Assembly (NCBI GenBank): GCA_947176685.1
Contig: CAMWRL010000052.1
Span: forward strand, 1-11,240
DNA: 11,240 nucleotides
Source of the DNA: an uncultured Ruminococcus sp.
GTDB lineage: Bacteria; Bacillota; Clostridia; Oscillospirales; Ruminococcaceae
Reading direction: 5' to 3'
Part shown: piece by piece, positions 1 through 6,107 of the stretch
How positions within the stretch are numbered: the first letter of the stretch is position 1
Layout of the letters: the number at the start of each line of letters is the position of its first letter
Translations under genes and position numbers: made by a program
Notes under the pieces: model-generated
Database searches by the model: none
What the model saw: the letters and a program-made list of their open reading frames with translations, nothing else
Told to the model about the DNA's origin: nothing

Positions 1-37
1 TATCCATTATATTCAACAGAACGGAGAGTTTATATTT

Positions 38-550
38 ATGAAAAAGAAATTTATTTGTATTGTAACAGCAATTTCCGGATTGCTTTATTCGGCGGTTTCT
101 ATGGGTATGACGGCTTTTGCAACGGGTGAGGCTGCAACGGCTTCCGGTACTCAGGCACAGACTGAAACAGGTTCAGTATTCTGGACGCTTGTTTTCCCAC
201 TTATAATAATGTTTGTCCTGCTGTACTTTATGATTATCAGACCGCAGAAAAAACGTGACAACGAACTCAAGGATATGCAGAACAGTCTTGAAATAGGTGA
301 CGAAATAGTTACCGGCGGCGGTATTGTTGGTATCGTTGTTTCGACAGGTGAAGACACTGTTGTTATTGAAACGGGCGGCGCAAGACACAAACTTAGAATA
401 AAGACATGGGCTATCACTGAAAACGTTACCGCACAGGAACGTGTCAAAGCTGCCAAAGCTGCAACTGCAAAGAAAAAGGAAACAGCACTTGAATCTGCCG
501 GAGTGGTTGAGGACGAACCCGAAAAGAAGAAAAAGAAAAAAGAAGAATAA
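38..550 (+). CDS. yajC: YajC, Sec translocon accessory subunit
   Basis: YajC is the small membrane subunit that associates with SecDF and the SecYEG translocon and assists protein export. The 170-residue product has a core typical of the family: a single membrane segment at about residues 48-67, then IIRPQKKRDNE (66-76), then a soluble domain with the LEIGDEIVTGGGIVGIV block (84-100) and a following beta-rich stretch. Start chosen at the ATG at 38, behind GGAGAG at 23-28. It is longer than the usual 85-115 residues. There is an extra hydrophobic N-terminus (about residues 4-27, ending AFATG, like a signal peptide) and a charged tail ending in six lysines and two glutamates. In Clostridia yajC often sits near queuine tRNA-ribosyltransferase or secDF, but what lies upstream here is outside the window. 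Identity is confident; processing of the N-terminus is inferred. Confidence 0.95.
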   Translation: MKKKFICIVTAISGLLYSAVSMGMTAFATGEAATASGTQAQTETGSVFWTLVFPLIIMFVLLYFMIIRPQKKRDNELKDMQNSLEIGDEIVTGGGIVGIVVSTGEDTVVIETGGARHKLRIKTWAITENVTAQERVKAAKAATAKKKETALESAGVVEDEPEKKKKKKEE

Positions 551-559
551 TATAATATG

Positions 560-601
560 CCTCTGCATAGAATTTGTGTGAACAATATTTTTGTGCGGAG
601 G
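560..601 (+). promoter_or_regulatory. Possible RBS-masking hairpin before the TIGR04086-like gene
   Basis: CCTCTGCA at 560-567 can pair over 8 bp (one G-U) with TGCGGAGG at 594-601. The downstream arm contains the GGAGG Shine-Dalgarno of the gene starting at 610. The loop is 26 nt. Pairing would hide the ribosome binding site in the 59-nt gap after yajC. The pairing is seen in the sequence; a regulatory role is inference. Confidence 0.35.
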
Positions 602-609
602 TTGTTTTT

Positions 610-1005
610 ATGCGTAAACGTAAAAGCGTCTGGACAAACAGTATAATTACTATAATAATGGCAGTAGTTTCCGGAATTGTGATGATATTTATTATAACAT
701 TATTATTATCCGTAGTTATGTATTATATTCTTGAAGATATGCGTGTATCAAGAGTTTTTTCAATAATAGCAGTTTGTCTCGGTACTTACATAAGCACATA
801 TATCTGTTGGAAGTTCCGGCGTAAGCACGGGCTTGCAGAGGGTACTATATGCGGAGGGATAATTTATATAATAATAGCTGTATGCGGATTTGTTTTTTTT
901 AAGGAGTTTACCGGAATAAAAAAACTCCTCCTGCTGACCGTTTCGGGAGCAGTGGGAGGAGTTACGGGCGTAAATTCAAAACGTCCTAAAAATTTCACTG
1001 AGTAA
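610..1005 (+). CDS. TIGR04086-like small membrane protein (YrzE type)
   Basis: A 131-residue integral membrane protein of unknown function. The start was set at ATG 610 because GGAGG lies at 597-601 with 8-nt spacing; a TTG 36 bases upstream (574) is in frame but has no ribosome binding site. The N-terminus is basic (MRKRKSVW), followed by hydrophobic segments at about residues 10-35, 47-62, 77-94 and 99-119, with glycine-rich turns (GTICGG, SGAVGGVTG). This size, topology and glycine pattern, together with its place directly after yajC, fit the TIGR04086 / YrzE family of Firmicutes membrane proteins. The family assignment is by recall and context. It is probably co-transcribed with yajC. Its 3' end carries, in antisense, the likely terminator of the convergent minus-strand operon; the two genes' stop codons are only 8 bases apart. 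Confidence 0.75.
   Translation: MRKRKSVWTNSIITIIMAVVSGIVMIFIITLLLSVVMYYILEDMRVSRVFSIIAVCLGTYISTYICWKFRRKHGLAEGTICGGIIYIIIAVCGFVFFKEFTGIKKLLLLTVSGAVGGVTGVNSKRPKNFTE
918..963 (-). terminator. Rho-independent terminator of the minus-strand stress operon, inside a convergent gene
   Basis: Read on the minus strand, AACTCCTCC (963-955) pairs perfectly with GGAGGAGTT (931-923). TGCT (951-948) pairs with AGCA (935-932) after a 3-nt bulge, around a 12-nt loop. Seven T follow directly (924-918, the first of them in the stem). This is a good intrinsic terminator about 50 bases after the stop of the DUF1648-like gene (1014). It lies wholly within the coding sequence of the convergent TIGR04086-like gene. 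On the plus strand it has no T-run, so it should not stop that transcript. Confidence 0.75.
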
Positions 1006-1013
1006 ACTGTATT

Positions 1014-1334
1014 TTAATTCATTATCATAAATATGATGCTGATAATAACACCAATGCAGGAAACAGTTCCCCATATTACAGAATGAATTATCTGAAATTT
1101 TTTTGATGCCTCAATATTGATATTATATTTTACGGAAGAATATTTCCATGACACTATCCCGAACAGGCTTATAACAAGCGGAATCAATACGGCGGTTATC
1201 TTCGGAACATGATTACTTGCACCGCCGGAATCCCATTGTACTGCCACACTGTCCGGCAGTATAATGAAAGATAATACACTAAGTAAAGCAATAGCAAGAA
1301 TAATCATTTTTTGTAAGAATATTATTTTTTTCAT
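1014..1334 (-). CDS. Small DUF1648-like membrane protein
   Basis: A 106-residue protein with three predicted membrane segments (about residues 9-27, 46-63 and 83-104). The segment LPDSVAVQWDSGGASNHVPK (26-45) after the first helix resembles the DUF1648 signature (L-P-x-x-[VI]-x-x-x-[WF]-x-x-x-G) found in SdpI-like immunity/signalling proteins and many small clostridial membrane proteins. The start is ATG 1334, with AGAGG at 1341-1345 on the minus strand. A TTG at 1352 that overlaps the htrA stop is in frame but lacks a site. It follows htrA by 14 bases and is the last gene of the four-gene operon. Function is unknown; the position suggests a membrane partner or modulator of the stress system, which is inference. 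It is much shorter than SdpI, with no second hydrophobic SdpI domain. Confidence 0.72.
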   Translation of the reverse strand: MKKIIFLQKMIILAIALLSVLSFIILPDSVAVQWDSGGASNHVPKITAVLIPLVISLFGIVSWKYSSVKYNINIEASKKFQIIHSVIWGTVSCIGVIISIIFMIMN

Positions 1335-1348
1335 AAATAACCTCTTTA

Positions 1349-2692
1349 TCAATAGTTTCCAGAAGTATCTTCCATCAACATAAATTCTATGTCATAATAA
1401 GTTACTTTGCCGTTTTTTTCAACGTGGGCGCATTTTGCCGGAACTTTGTCACCCGCACCGTATTTACTGCTTATGTTGTCATAAAGTTCGTCATAGGTTT
1501 TAGTGGGTTTTCCGTCTATTTCAGTAATGAAGTCTCCGGCTTTGAGTTCTGTATTATATATATCGCAGTCTTCGCTTATGACGGAGATATAAACGCCTTC
1601 AAAGCCGTCCGGAAGCTCGAAACCAAGTTCACTTTCAATCATAATGATTTTTTCAGGAGAAGCCATATCAATAAGCTGTATGCCTATTCTGAACCGTCCG
1701 CCGACAAATCCGGTATCAATCAGTTCTTCAATAATCGGAAGTGCGTCATTGATAGTTATTGCAAAGCCCAGTCCCTCATAACTGGAGCTTACATATTTTG
1801 AGGATGTTATGCCGATTACCTGACCGTACATATTTACCAGCGCACCGCCGGAGTTTCCGGGACTTATATCGGCATTTGTCTGAATGCAGTTCATTTCAAA
1901 ACCCGTTGAATCACTGCGGATTTTTCTGTTTACGGCTGAAATTATTCCGTCCGTCACGGTATTTGAAAGTCCGGCGGGATTTCCGACCGCTATAACCTGT
2001 TCGCCGACTATCGCCTCATCGGAGTTGCCTAAAACTGCCGGAACAAGTCCAGTATTTTCGACTTTTATAACGGCTATATCAGTTTTAGCGTCCCTGCCTA
2101 TGATTTCGGCATTGTATACCTTGCCGTCAGTTGTGTGAACCGTATGAAAGCCATTTTCATCAAGAACGTGAGTATTGGTTACAATATAGCCGTCATCCGA
2201 AATTACAACGCCTGAACCAGTCCCCGAAAGTCTGGTCTGGGTTTTGTCGGTGTAGGTGTATATTTCAACTATTGAATCCTTTACGGCAGCAGCAGCACCC
2301 TCAATGGTATATCTGCCGTTTTCGTCCACAAAATTGCTCAAATCATTTGCGCCGGCTGGTTTGGTCTGCTGATACACTACAACATGGCTCTGTTTTTTGA
2401 TTTCGCCAATGACTTTCTGACTGTTGAATATATCGCTTGCGATACCGTAAACTGAAAGTCCTGCTGCAAGTAGTATAATAATTATAAAAAGAATAATTAT
2501 AAACTTTTCATTGTTTGTATTTAATTTTTTTCTTATGTCGGGAACGGTTTCTGGAATAGTTGGCGGCTGGGGTTCATATCCGGCGAAAAAGTCCTGATAA
2601 GCCGGATAGTTGTCATTATTGATTTTTTCGTGTCGGGGAATATATTCCTGTTCCGGAGTGTTTCCGGAAATATTGTTTTCGTTTTCGTCCAT
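1349..2692 (-). CDS. htrA: HtrA/DegP-type membrane-anchored serine protease with PDZ domain
   Basis: A trypsin-like (S1C) quality-control protease of 447 residues that degrades misfolded proteins at the outer face of the membrane. Order of parts: a polar cytoplasmic N-terminus with a proline-rich stretch (1-62), one membrane helix (63-86), a linker, the protease domain (about 130-325) and a PDZ domain (about 330-440). The catalytic triad is visible as His175 (VTNTHV), Asp205 (AKTDIAV) and Ser281 (PGNSGGAL). The oxyanion loop and LGFAI strand are intact, so it should be active. The start is ATG 2692 behind AAAGGAGA. It follows the histidine kinase gene by 21 bases and precedes the DUF1648-like gene by 14, so the two-component system very probably controls it, as CssRS controls htrA in Bacillus. 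Whether it corresponds to HtrA, HtrB or YyxA cannot be told from sequence. Confidence 0.95.
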   Translation of the reverse strand: MDENENNISGNTPEQEYIPRHEKINNDNYPAYQDFFAGYEPQPPTIPETVPDIRKKLNTNNEKFIIILFIIIILLAAGLSVYGIASDIFNSQKVIGEIKKQSHVVVYQQTKPAGANDLSNFVDENGRYTIEGAAAAVKDSIVEIYTYTDKTQTRLSGTGSGVVISDDGYIVTNTHVLDENGFHTVHTTDGKVYNAEIIGRDAKTDIAVIKVENTGLVPAVLGNSDEAIVGEQVIAVGNPAGLSNTVTDGIISAVNRKIRSDSTGFEMNCIQTNADISPGNSGGALVNMYGQVIGITSSKYVSSSYEGLGFAITINDALPIIEELIDTGFVGGRFRIGIQLIDMASPEKIIMIESELGFELPDGFEGVYISVISEDCDIYNTELKAGDFITEIDGKPTKTYDELYDNISSKYGAGDKVPAKCAHVEKNGKVTYYDIEFMLMEDTSGNY

Positions 2693-2713
2693 ATTATCTC
2701 CTTTCGTGTGCTG

Positions 2714-4141
2714 TCAGGAAAGTTTTTGTTTCTGGGGTACTTGTATCTGAAATTCCGTGTATTCCCCGTAAACGCTTCGTACAGCGATATTGCCGTTATT
2801 TATGTGGAGTATTCTGCGTGAAATGGAAAGTCCCAGACCCAGACCGGTTGTATCTTTTCCACGGGAAGAATCTGTTTTATAGAATCTGTCAAAAACCTGT
2901 GGGATTTCAGAATCTTTCAGACCTTCACCTGTGTTTTTTATTCCGACAACGCACATATTGCCCTGTTTTTCAAACCTGAATGACAGTTTGCCATTGGTGT
3001 TTATGAACTTTACAGCATTTTCGATAAGGTTGTAGATAACCTGCTGCATAAGGTCAGGGTCAACTTCGGCTATAAGGTCATCGCCGTCAATTTCTTCTAC
3101 TTCAATATTCTTGGCTTCTATCTTCTTTTCAAACATAAATGCCGTTTTGATTACAAGGTCAGTAAGGTTTGTATCCTGAAAATTCGGTCTCAGCGTACCG
3201 GACTCGAAACGGCTCATATTAAGCATTGAACTTATCAAAATTTTAAGCCGTTGTATTTCGTTTGAGACAAGCACAAGGTATTCGTTGCGCTGACTTTTCG
3301 GTATAGTACCGTCAAGAATACCGTCCACAAAACCGCCTATTGTAGTTATGGGTGTGCGGAGTTCGTGGGAAACGTTGGCTATAAAAGTTTTGCTTGTTTC
3401 CTCGCTCGTCTCAACGTCTGATGCAAGTGCGTTTATATATTTTGCTGTTTCTTCTGGAAATACCATATTATCAGTCCGGAGCTTTTCAGTAAAGTCCCCC
3501 TGCGAATATTTTTTCAGTATTCTTGTCACATCGTCCGTGTGCTGAGTGTATCTGCGGACTTTCTTTTTCATAAGCATATACGAAATAAGCAGTGCAATTA
3601 TTGATACGGTTGAATAAATTATGAATATCTTCATTGTAAACATACCTATGTTGTGAGTGTCACCGCATACAAGTATATACTTTTTGTCTGAAATATCATT
3701 ATATTTCAGTGTGAACATATTCACATAAAGCAAGTAGGGTTCTTCGCTGGAGATTTCCTTTGAATTAAGGTCAAGATATTGTCCGTTGTTTATGTAGTAT
3801 TTTATATCTTCATGTACCTGCGGAAGATTTTCATTGTCTGCATAGCCCGACAACAGACAGTTTCCGTCTTCATTGTACACGCATATTATAACATTGTATT
3901 CTCTTGTGAAAAGATTATGTAATTGTTTTATATTTTCGTTATCCAGACTGCCGGTATTATTATATTCCTCTCGTGTGCATCCTATGAAAAGATTTCCTAT
4001 ATTACGGAGTTTTTCAAGTTCAGTCTGTTTGTACACTGACGAACTTATGCCGATAATTATAATACCCAGAATAATTATCAGCGACATCATTAATAATATT
4101 GCATATTTTACAATTTTGTTATATGAGTTATTGCTTTGCAA
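2714..4141 (-). CDS. Sensor histidine kinase, envelope-sensing, partner of the adjacent response regulator
   Basis: A 475-residue membrane sensor kinase. It has membrane helices at about 11-34 and 168-191, which enclose an extracytoplasmic sensor region of about 130 residues. A HAMP-like linker (192-245) follows, then a HisKA domain with phosphoacceptor His259 in NVSHELRTP, and a HATPase_c domain. The latter has an N-box with Asn371 and Asn375 (NLIENAVKF) and a G2 box GLGLGL at 433-438. The G1 box reads NTGEG (403-407), with Asn where many kinases have Asp. This variant is common in clostridial kinases and need not abolish ATP binding. The start is TTG 4141, supported by AGAGG at 4151-4155 with 9-nt spacing. 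It lies 68 bases after the response regulator and 21 bases before htrA. The signal is unknown; from context it is probably envelope or secretion stress. Confidence 0.92.
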   Translation of the reverse strand: MQSNNSYNKIVKYAILLMMSLIIILGIIIIGISSSVYKQTELEKLRNIGNLFIGCTREEYNNTGSLDNENIKQLHNLFTREYNVIICVYNEDGNCLLSGYADNENLPQVHEDIKYYINNGQYLDLNSKEISSEEPYLLYVNMFTLKYNDISDKKYILVCGDTHNIGMFTMKIFIIYSTVSIIALLISYMLMKKKVRRYTQHTDDVTRILKKYSQGDFTEKLRTDNMVFPEETAKYINALASDVETSEETSKTFIANVSHELRTPITTIGGFVDGILDGTIPKSQRNEYLVLVSNEIQRLKILISSMLNMSRFESGTLRPNFQDTNLTDLVIKTAFMFEKKIEAKNIEVEEIDGDDLIAEVDPDLMQQVIYNLIENAVKFINTNGKLSFRFEKQGNMCVVGIKNTGEGLKDSEIPQVFDRFYKTDSSRGKDTTGLGLGLSISRRILHINNGNIAVRSVYGEYTEFQIQVPQKQKLS

Positions 4142-4162
4142 CAGAAATCACCTCTGTTTAAT

Positions 4163-4189
4163 AAAACAGGGGACGAAACAAGTCCCCTG
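4163..4189 (-). terminator. Intercistronic hairpin between response regulator and kinase (attenuator-like)
   Basis: CAGGGGAC (4167-4174) and GTCCCCTG (4182-4189) form a perfect 8-bp inverted repeat with a 7-nt loop. On the minus strand the hairpin is followed by TTTTATT. It lies 20 bases after the response regulator stop and just before the kinase RBS. The T-run is short, so partial termination or RNA processing that yields more regulator than kinase is more likely than a full stop. Confidence 0.6.
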
Positions 4190-4209
4190 ACAGATTTATA
4201 TTTCCGGAA

Positions 4210-4917
4210 TTATTCTTCTTCCTTGACTTCAAACTTATAACCTCTGCCCCATATAGTTTTTAGCAGCCATTTATCGGAAACGCCCTCCAGTTTTTCACGC
4301 AGTCTTTTTATATGGACGTCAATAGTTCTGGAGTCTCCGTAATACTCAAAGCCCCACACTTCGTCAAGGAGCTGGTCACGGGTGTAAACCCTGTTGGGAT
4401 TTGAAGCAAGGTAATAGAGAAGTTCAAGCTCTTTCGGGGGAGTGTCGACAGCTTTTCCGTTGACTTTGAGTTCATAGCGGGTCATATTTACAGAAAGCTT
4501 GTCATAATGTACTTCTTTAACTTCAGGTTCAGCGTTGACATTGCCGGCACGCCTTGTAACGGCATTGATACGTGCTATAACTTCCTTTGCGTCAAAAGGT
4601 TTCACAATATAGTCATCTGCACCGAGGTCAAGTCCAATAATTTTGTCAATAGTTTCGCCTTTGGCAGTAATCATTATAATCGGAACGTTTGATTTTTTTC
4701 TGATTTCACGGCATACTTGCCAGCCGTCCATAGTGGGAAGCATTATGTCCAGAAGTACAATATCGGGTTTGAGGGCATTGAATTTAACAACAGCCTCTGC
4801 GCCGTCGTGGGAAAGAATTACTCCGTAGCCGTCTTTTTCAAGGTACAGCCTGAGTAAATCACATATATTCTTGTCATCATCAACAATCAGGACTTTCAGA
4901 CTTTTTTCATTTGCCAT
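4210..4917 (-). CDS. OmpR/PhoB-family response regulator
   Basis: A 235-residue DNA-binding response regulator. The receiver domain (about 7-120) has the acidic pair at Asp13-Asp15 (VDDD), phosphoacceptor Asp57 (DIVLLDIMLP), Thr84 (MITAKG) and Lys106 (IVKPFD), so it is fully equipped for phosphorylation. A winged-helix effector domain (about 136-232) follows, with the typical PKELELLYYL, VYTRDQLLDEVWG and GDSRTIDVHIKRLREK segments and the C-terminal hairpin around TIWGRGYKFE. The start is ATG 4917 behind AGAAGG. It is the first gene of the operon with the kinase, htrA and the DUF1648-like gene, and is transcribed from a consensus promoter 40-70 bases upstream. The likely targets are its own operon and envelope-stress genes. 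It could be named after CssR by context, but sequence similarity alone does not justify a symbol. Confidence 0.94.
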   Translation of the reverse strand: MANEKSLKVLIVDDDKNICDLLRLYLEKDGYGVILSHDGAEAVVKFNALKPDIVLLDIMLPTMDGWQVCREIRKKSNVPIIMITAKGETIDKIIGLDLGADDYIVKPFDAKEVIARINAVTRRAGNVNAEPEVKEVHYDKLSVNMTRYELKVNGKAVDTPPKELELLYYLASNPNRVYTRDQLLDEVWGFEYYGDSRTIDVHIKRLREKLEGVSDKWLLKTIWGRGYKFEVKEEE

Positions 4918-4958
4918 ATTAATACCTTCTTTCTTTTGTTCAGGAATCCACTAATAAT

Positions 4959-4987
4959 ATTATACTGCAAATTTCTGGCAATGTCAA
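4959..4987 (-). promoter_or_regulatory. Consensus sigma-A promoter of the two-component/htrA operon
   Basis: On the minus strand TTGACA (4987-4982) and TATAAT (4964-4959) are separated by exactly 17 bp, a perfect housekeeping promoter. Transcription should start near 4952, giving a leader of about 35 nt. The DNA upstream of the -35 is very AT-rich, like an UP element. Confidence 0.85.
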
Positions 4988-4997
4988 TCAAATTCTG
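4968..4997 (-). repeat. Direct repeats across the operon promoter, possible regulator binding sites
   Basis: Read on the minus strand, CAGAATTTG (4997-4989) lies just upstream of the -35, and CAGAAATTTG (4977-4968) lies between -35 and -10. Their downstream (3') ends are 21 bp apart, two helical turns. OmpR/PhoB regulators bind direct repeats, so this is a candidate autoregulatory site. One copy sits in the promoter spacer, which would favour repression. Both the match and the role are tentative. Confidence 0.35.
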
Positions 4998-5027
4998 AAA
5001 TTATAATAAGAAAATCATTATTTTGTC

Positions 5028-5051
5028 TGTTTCGGAAAATTTGGTGAAACA
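5028..5051. repeat. Inverted repeat upstream of the RING-type gene promoter
   Basis: TGTTTC (5028-5033) and GAAACA (5046-5051) are perfect 6-bp arms separated by 12 bp. They end one base before the -35 hexamer of the gene at 5121. This is a possible operator; the short arms mean chance cannot be excluded. Confidence 0.3.
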
Positions 5052-5052
5052 C

Positions 5053-5082
5053 TTGATTTTACAGTGGTATACGTGTTATAAT
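5053..5082 (+). promoter_or_regulatory. Sigma-A promoter of the RING-type membrane protein gene, extended -10
   Basis: TTGATT (5053-5058) is followed after 18 bp by a perfect TATAAT (5077-5082). TG at 5074-5075 one base ahead makes an extended -10. The expected start of transcription is near 5089, giving a leader of about 30 nt with GGAGG at 5107-5111. Confidence 0.75.
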
Positions 5083-5120
5083 ATATTCCGGAAGCTGAAA
5101 AAGAACGGAGGTTATATTTT

Positions 5121-6041
5121 ATGAATTTCACAGGTGAAAAATGTGTATGCTGCGGAAAAGTTTTTGAAGACGGCGATGACGTTGTAGTATGTCCGGAATG
5201 CGGTTCACCGCACCACAGGGAGTGTTACAGAAAAGAAAACCGTTGTGCAAACTCCGCAATGCATGGCACGGGTGAAAAATGGCATAAAACTGTTGCAGAA
5301 GAAAACAAGACAGAAAAAAAAATATGTCCGGAGTGTGGATTTCCCAATAACCCGTCAGACTTTGACAATTGCGTGGTATGCGGTGCAGACCTTGACGGAA
5401 AAGAAAATATTGATAGTCTTACACCTGAACAGGAAGATATTAACATAAGAAGTAATACGGGTTTCAATCCTGATGAGGATATGGGCGGTGCTACTCTTAA
5501 AGAAGTATCAATGTTTGTCGGAACTAATACGTTTTATTATATTCCGATTTTCAAGAGAATGAAAGACTTTGGCTCAAAGATTTCATTCAACTTTACATGT
5601 TTTCTGTTTCCGTCCTTTTACTTTGCAAACAGGAAAATGTGGTTCTGGGCAATGATTTCCGCAATAATAAGCGTTGTTTTCAATCTTCCGCTTTACGTTA
5701 TGGCAATGGCTGAACAGGGTATTTTTACAGACGGCATTACAAGCATTATATATGAAAACCAGTATTTTATTCAAGAACTCGCTTCAATATGCAATTGGGG
5801 GTCGTGGCTTGCAAGAGTACTGATGTGTATTTTTGCAAACCGGATTTACTTTAACTTTTCAATGAAAAAACTACGCCTTATCAAGAAAAACACTCATGGG
5901 AGAGTAAATCCGCATATGCTGGTGGCTTTCGGCGGTGTAAAGCCCATGAATATTATATTGATTACTCTTATTACAATGTCATTGTCATTGCTGTCTATGG
6001 TTGGGATAATTATGCTTCTTAATGTTATGGCTGTAGTATGA
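5121..6041 (+). CDS. Membrane protein with N-terminal RING-type zinc domain, zinc ribbon and DUF2628-like domain
   Basis: A 306-residue protein. The first about 45 residues hold a RING-like Cys/His set: Cys8, Cys11, Cys24, Cys27, His31/His32, Cys35 and Cys42. A second CxxC...CxxC zinc ribbon uses Cys69, Cys72, Cys84 and Cys87. An acidic linker follows (90-125), then a membrane domain. It contains FLFPSFYFANRKMWFW (161-176), which resembles the DUF2628 motif, and hydrophobic segments at about 155-168, 173-197, 228-246 and 276-303. The zinc domains should face the cytoplasm. This architecture matches the Prok-RING (PF14446-like) plus DUF2628 proteins of Clostridia, whose function is not established. 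Nothing nearby suggests a ubiquitin-like pathway. The start is ATG 5121, behind GGAGG at 5107-5111. It has its own promoter, divergent from the two-component operon. Confidence 0.8.
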   Translation: MNFTGEKCVCCGKVFEDGDDVVVCPECGSPHHRECYRKENRCANSAMHGTGEKWHKTVAEENKTEKKICPECGFPNNPSDFDNCVVCGADLDGKENIDSLTPEQEDINIRSNTGFNPDEDMGGATLKEVSMFVGTNTFYYIPIFKRMKDFGSKISFNFTCFLFPSFYFANRKMWFWAMISAIISVVFNLPLYVMAMAEQGIFTDGITSIIYENQYFIQELASICNWGSWLARVLMCIFANRIYFNFSMKKLRLIKKNTHGRVNPHMLVAFGGVKPMNIILITLITMSLSLLSMVGIIMLLNVMAVV

Positions 6042-6049
6042 ATTGATTA

Positions 6050-6078
6050 TTGACAAAAGCACTCATTTGATGTATAAT
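6050..6078 (+). promoter_or_regulatory. Consensus sigma-A promoter of the CPBP protease gene
   Basis: TTGACA (6050-6055) and TATAAT (6073-6078) are separated by 17 bp, a perfect match. Transcription should begin near 6085, so the leader is only about 23 nt and starts just ahead of the GGAGG at 6096-6100. The -35 lies 8 bases after the stop of the preceding gene. Confidence 0.85.
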
Positions 6079-6107
6079 TATCCTGTACATTGAATGGAGG
6101 TGCTTTT

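Noticed and set aside
151..585. Long minus-strand open frames opposite yajC
   Set aside because: They are rich in Phe and Ser runs produced by the complement of the lysine-rich yajC tail, have no ribosome site, and overlap a clear yajC.
1020..1045. Terminator for the yajC operon just after its last stop
   Set aside because: Only a short AT-rich inverted repeat (ATCAT-AAAT-ATGAT, without a T-run) was found, which is not convincing.
4440..4450. 0A-box-like TGTCGAC in the response regulator gene
   Set aside because: It lies inside coding sequence, and single-mismatch matches to a 7-mer are expected many times by chance.
5121..5400. Part of a bacterial ubiquitin-like (E3) conjugation system
   Set aside because: Only the RING-like zinc ligands are present. 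No E1, E2, ubiquitin-like or deubiquitinase gene is nearby, and zinc-ribbon/DUF2628 proteins are common without one.
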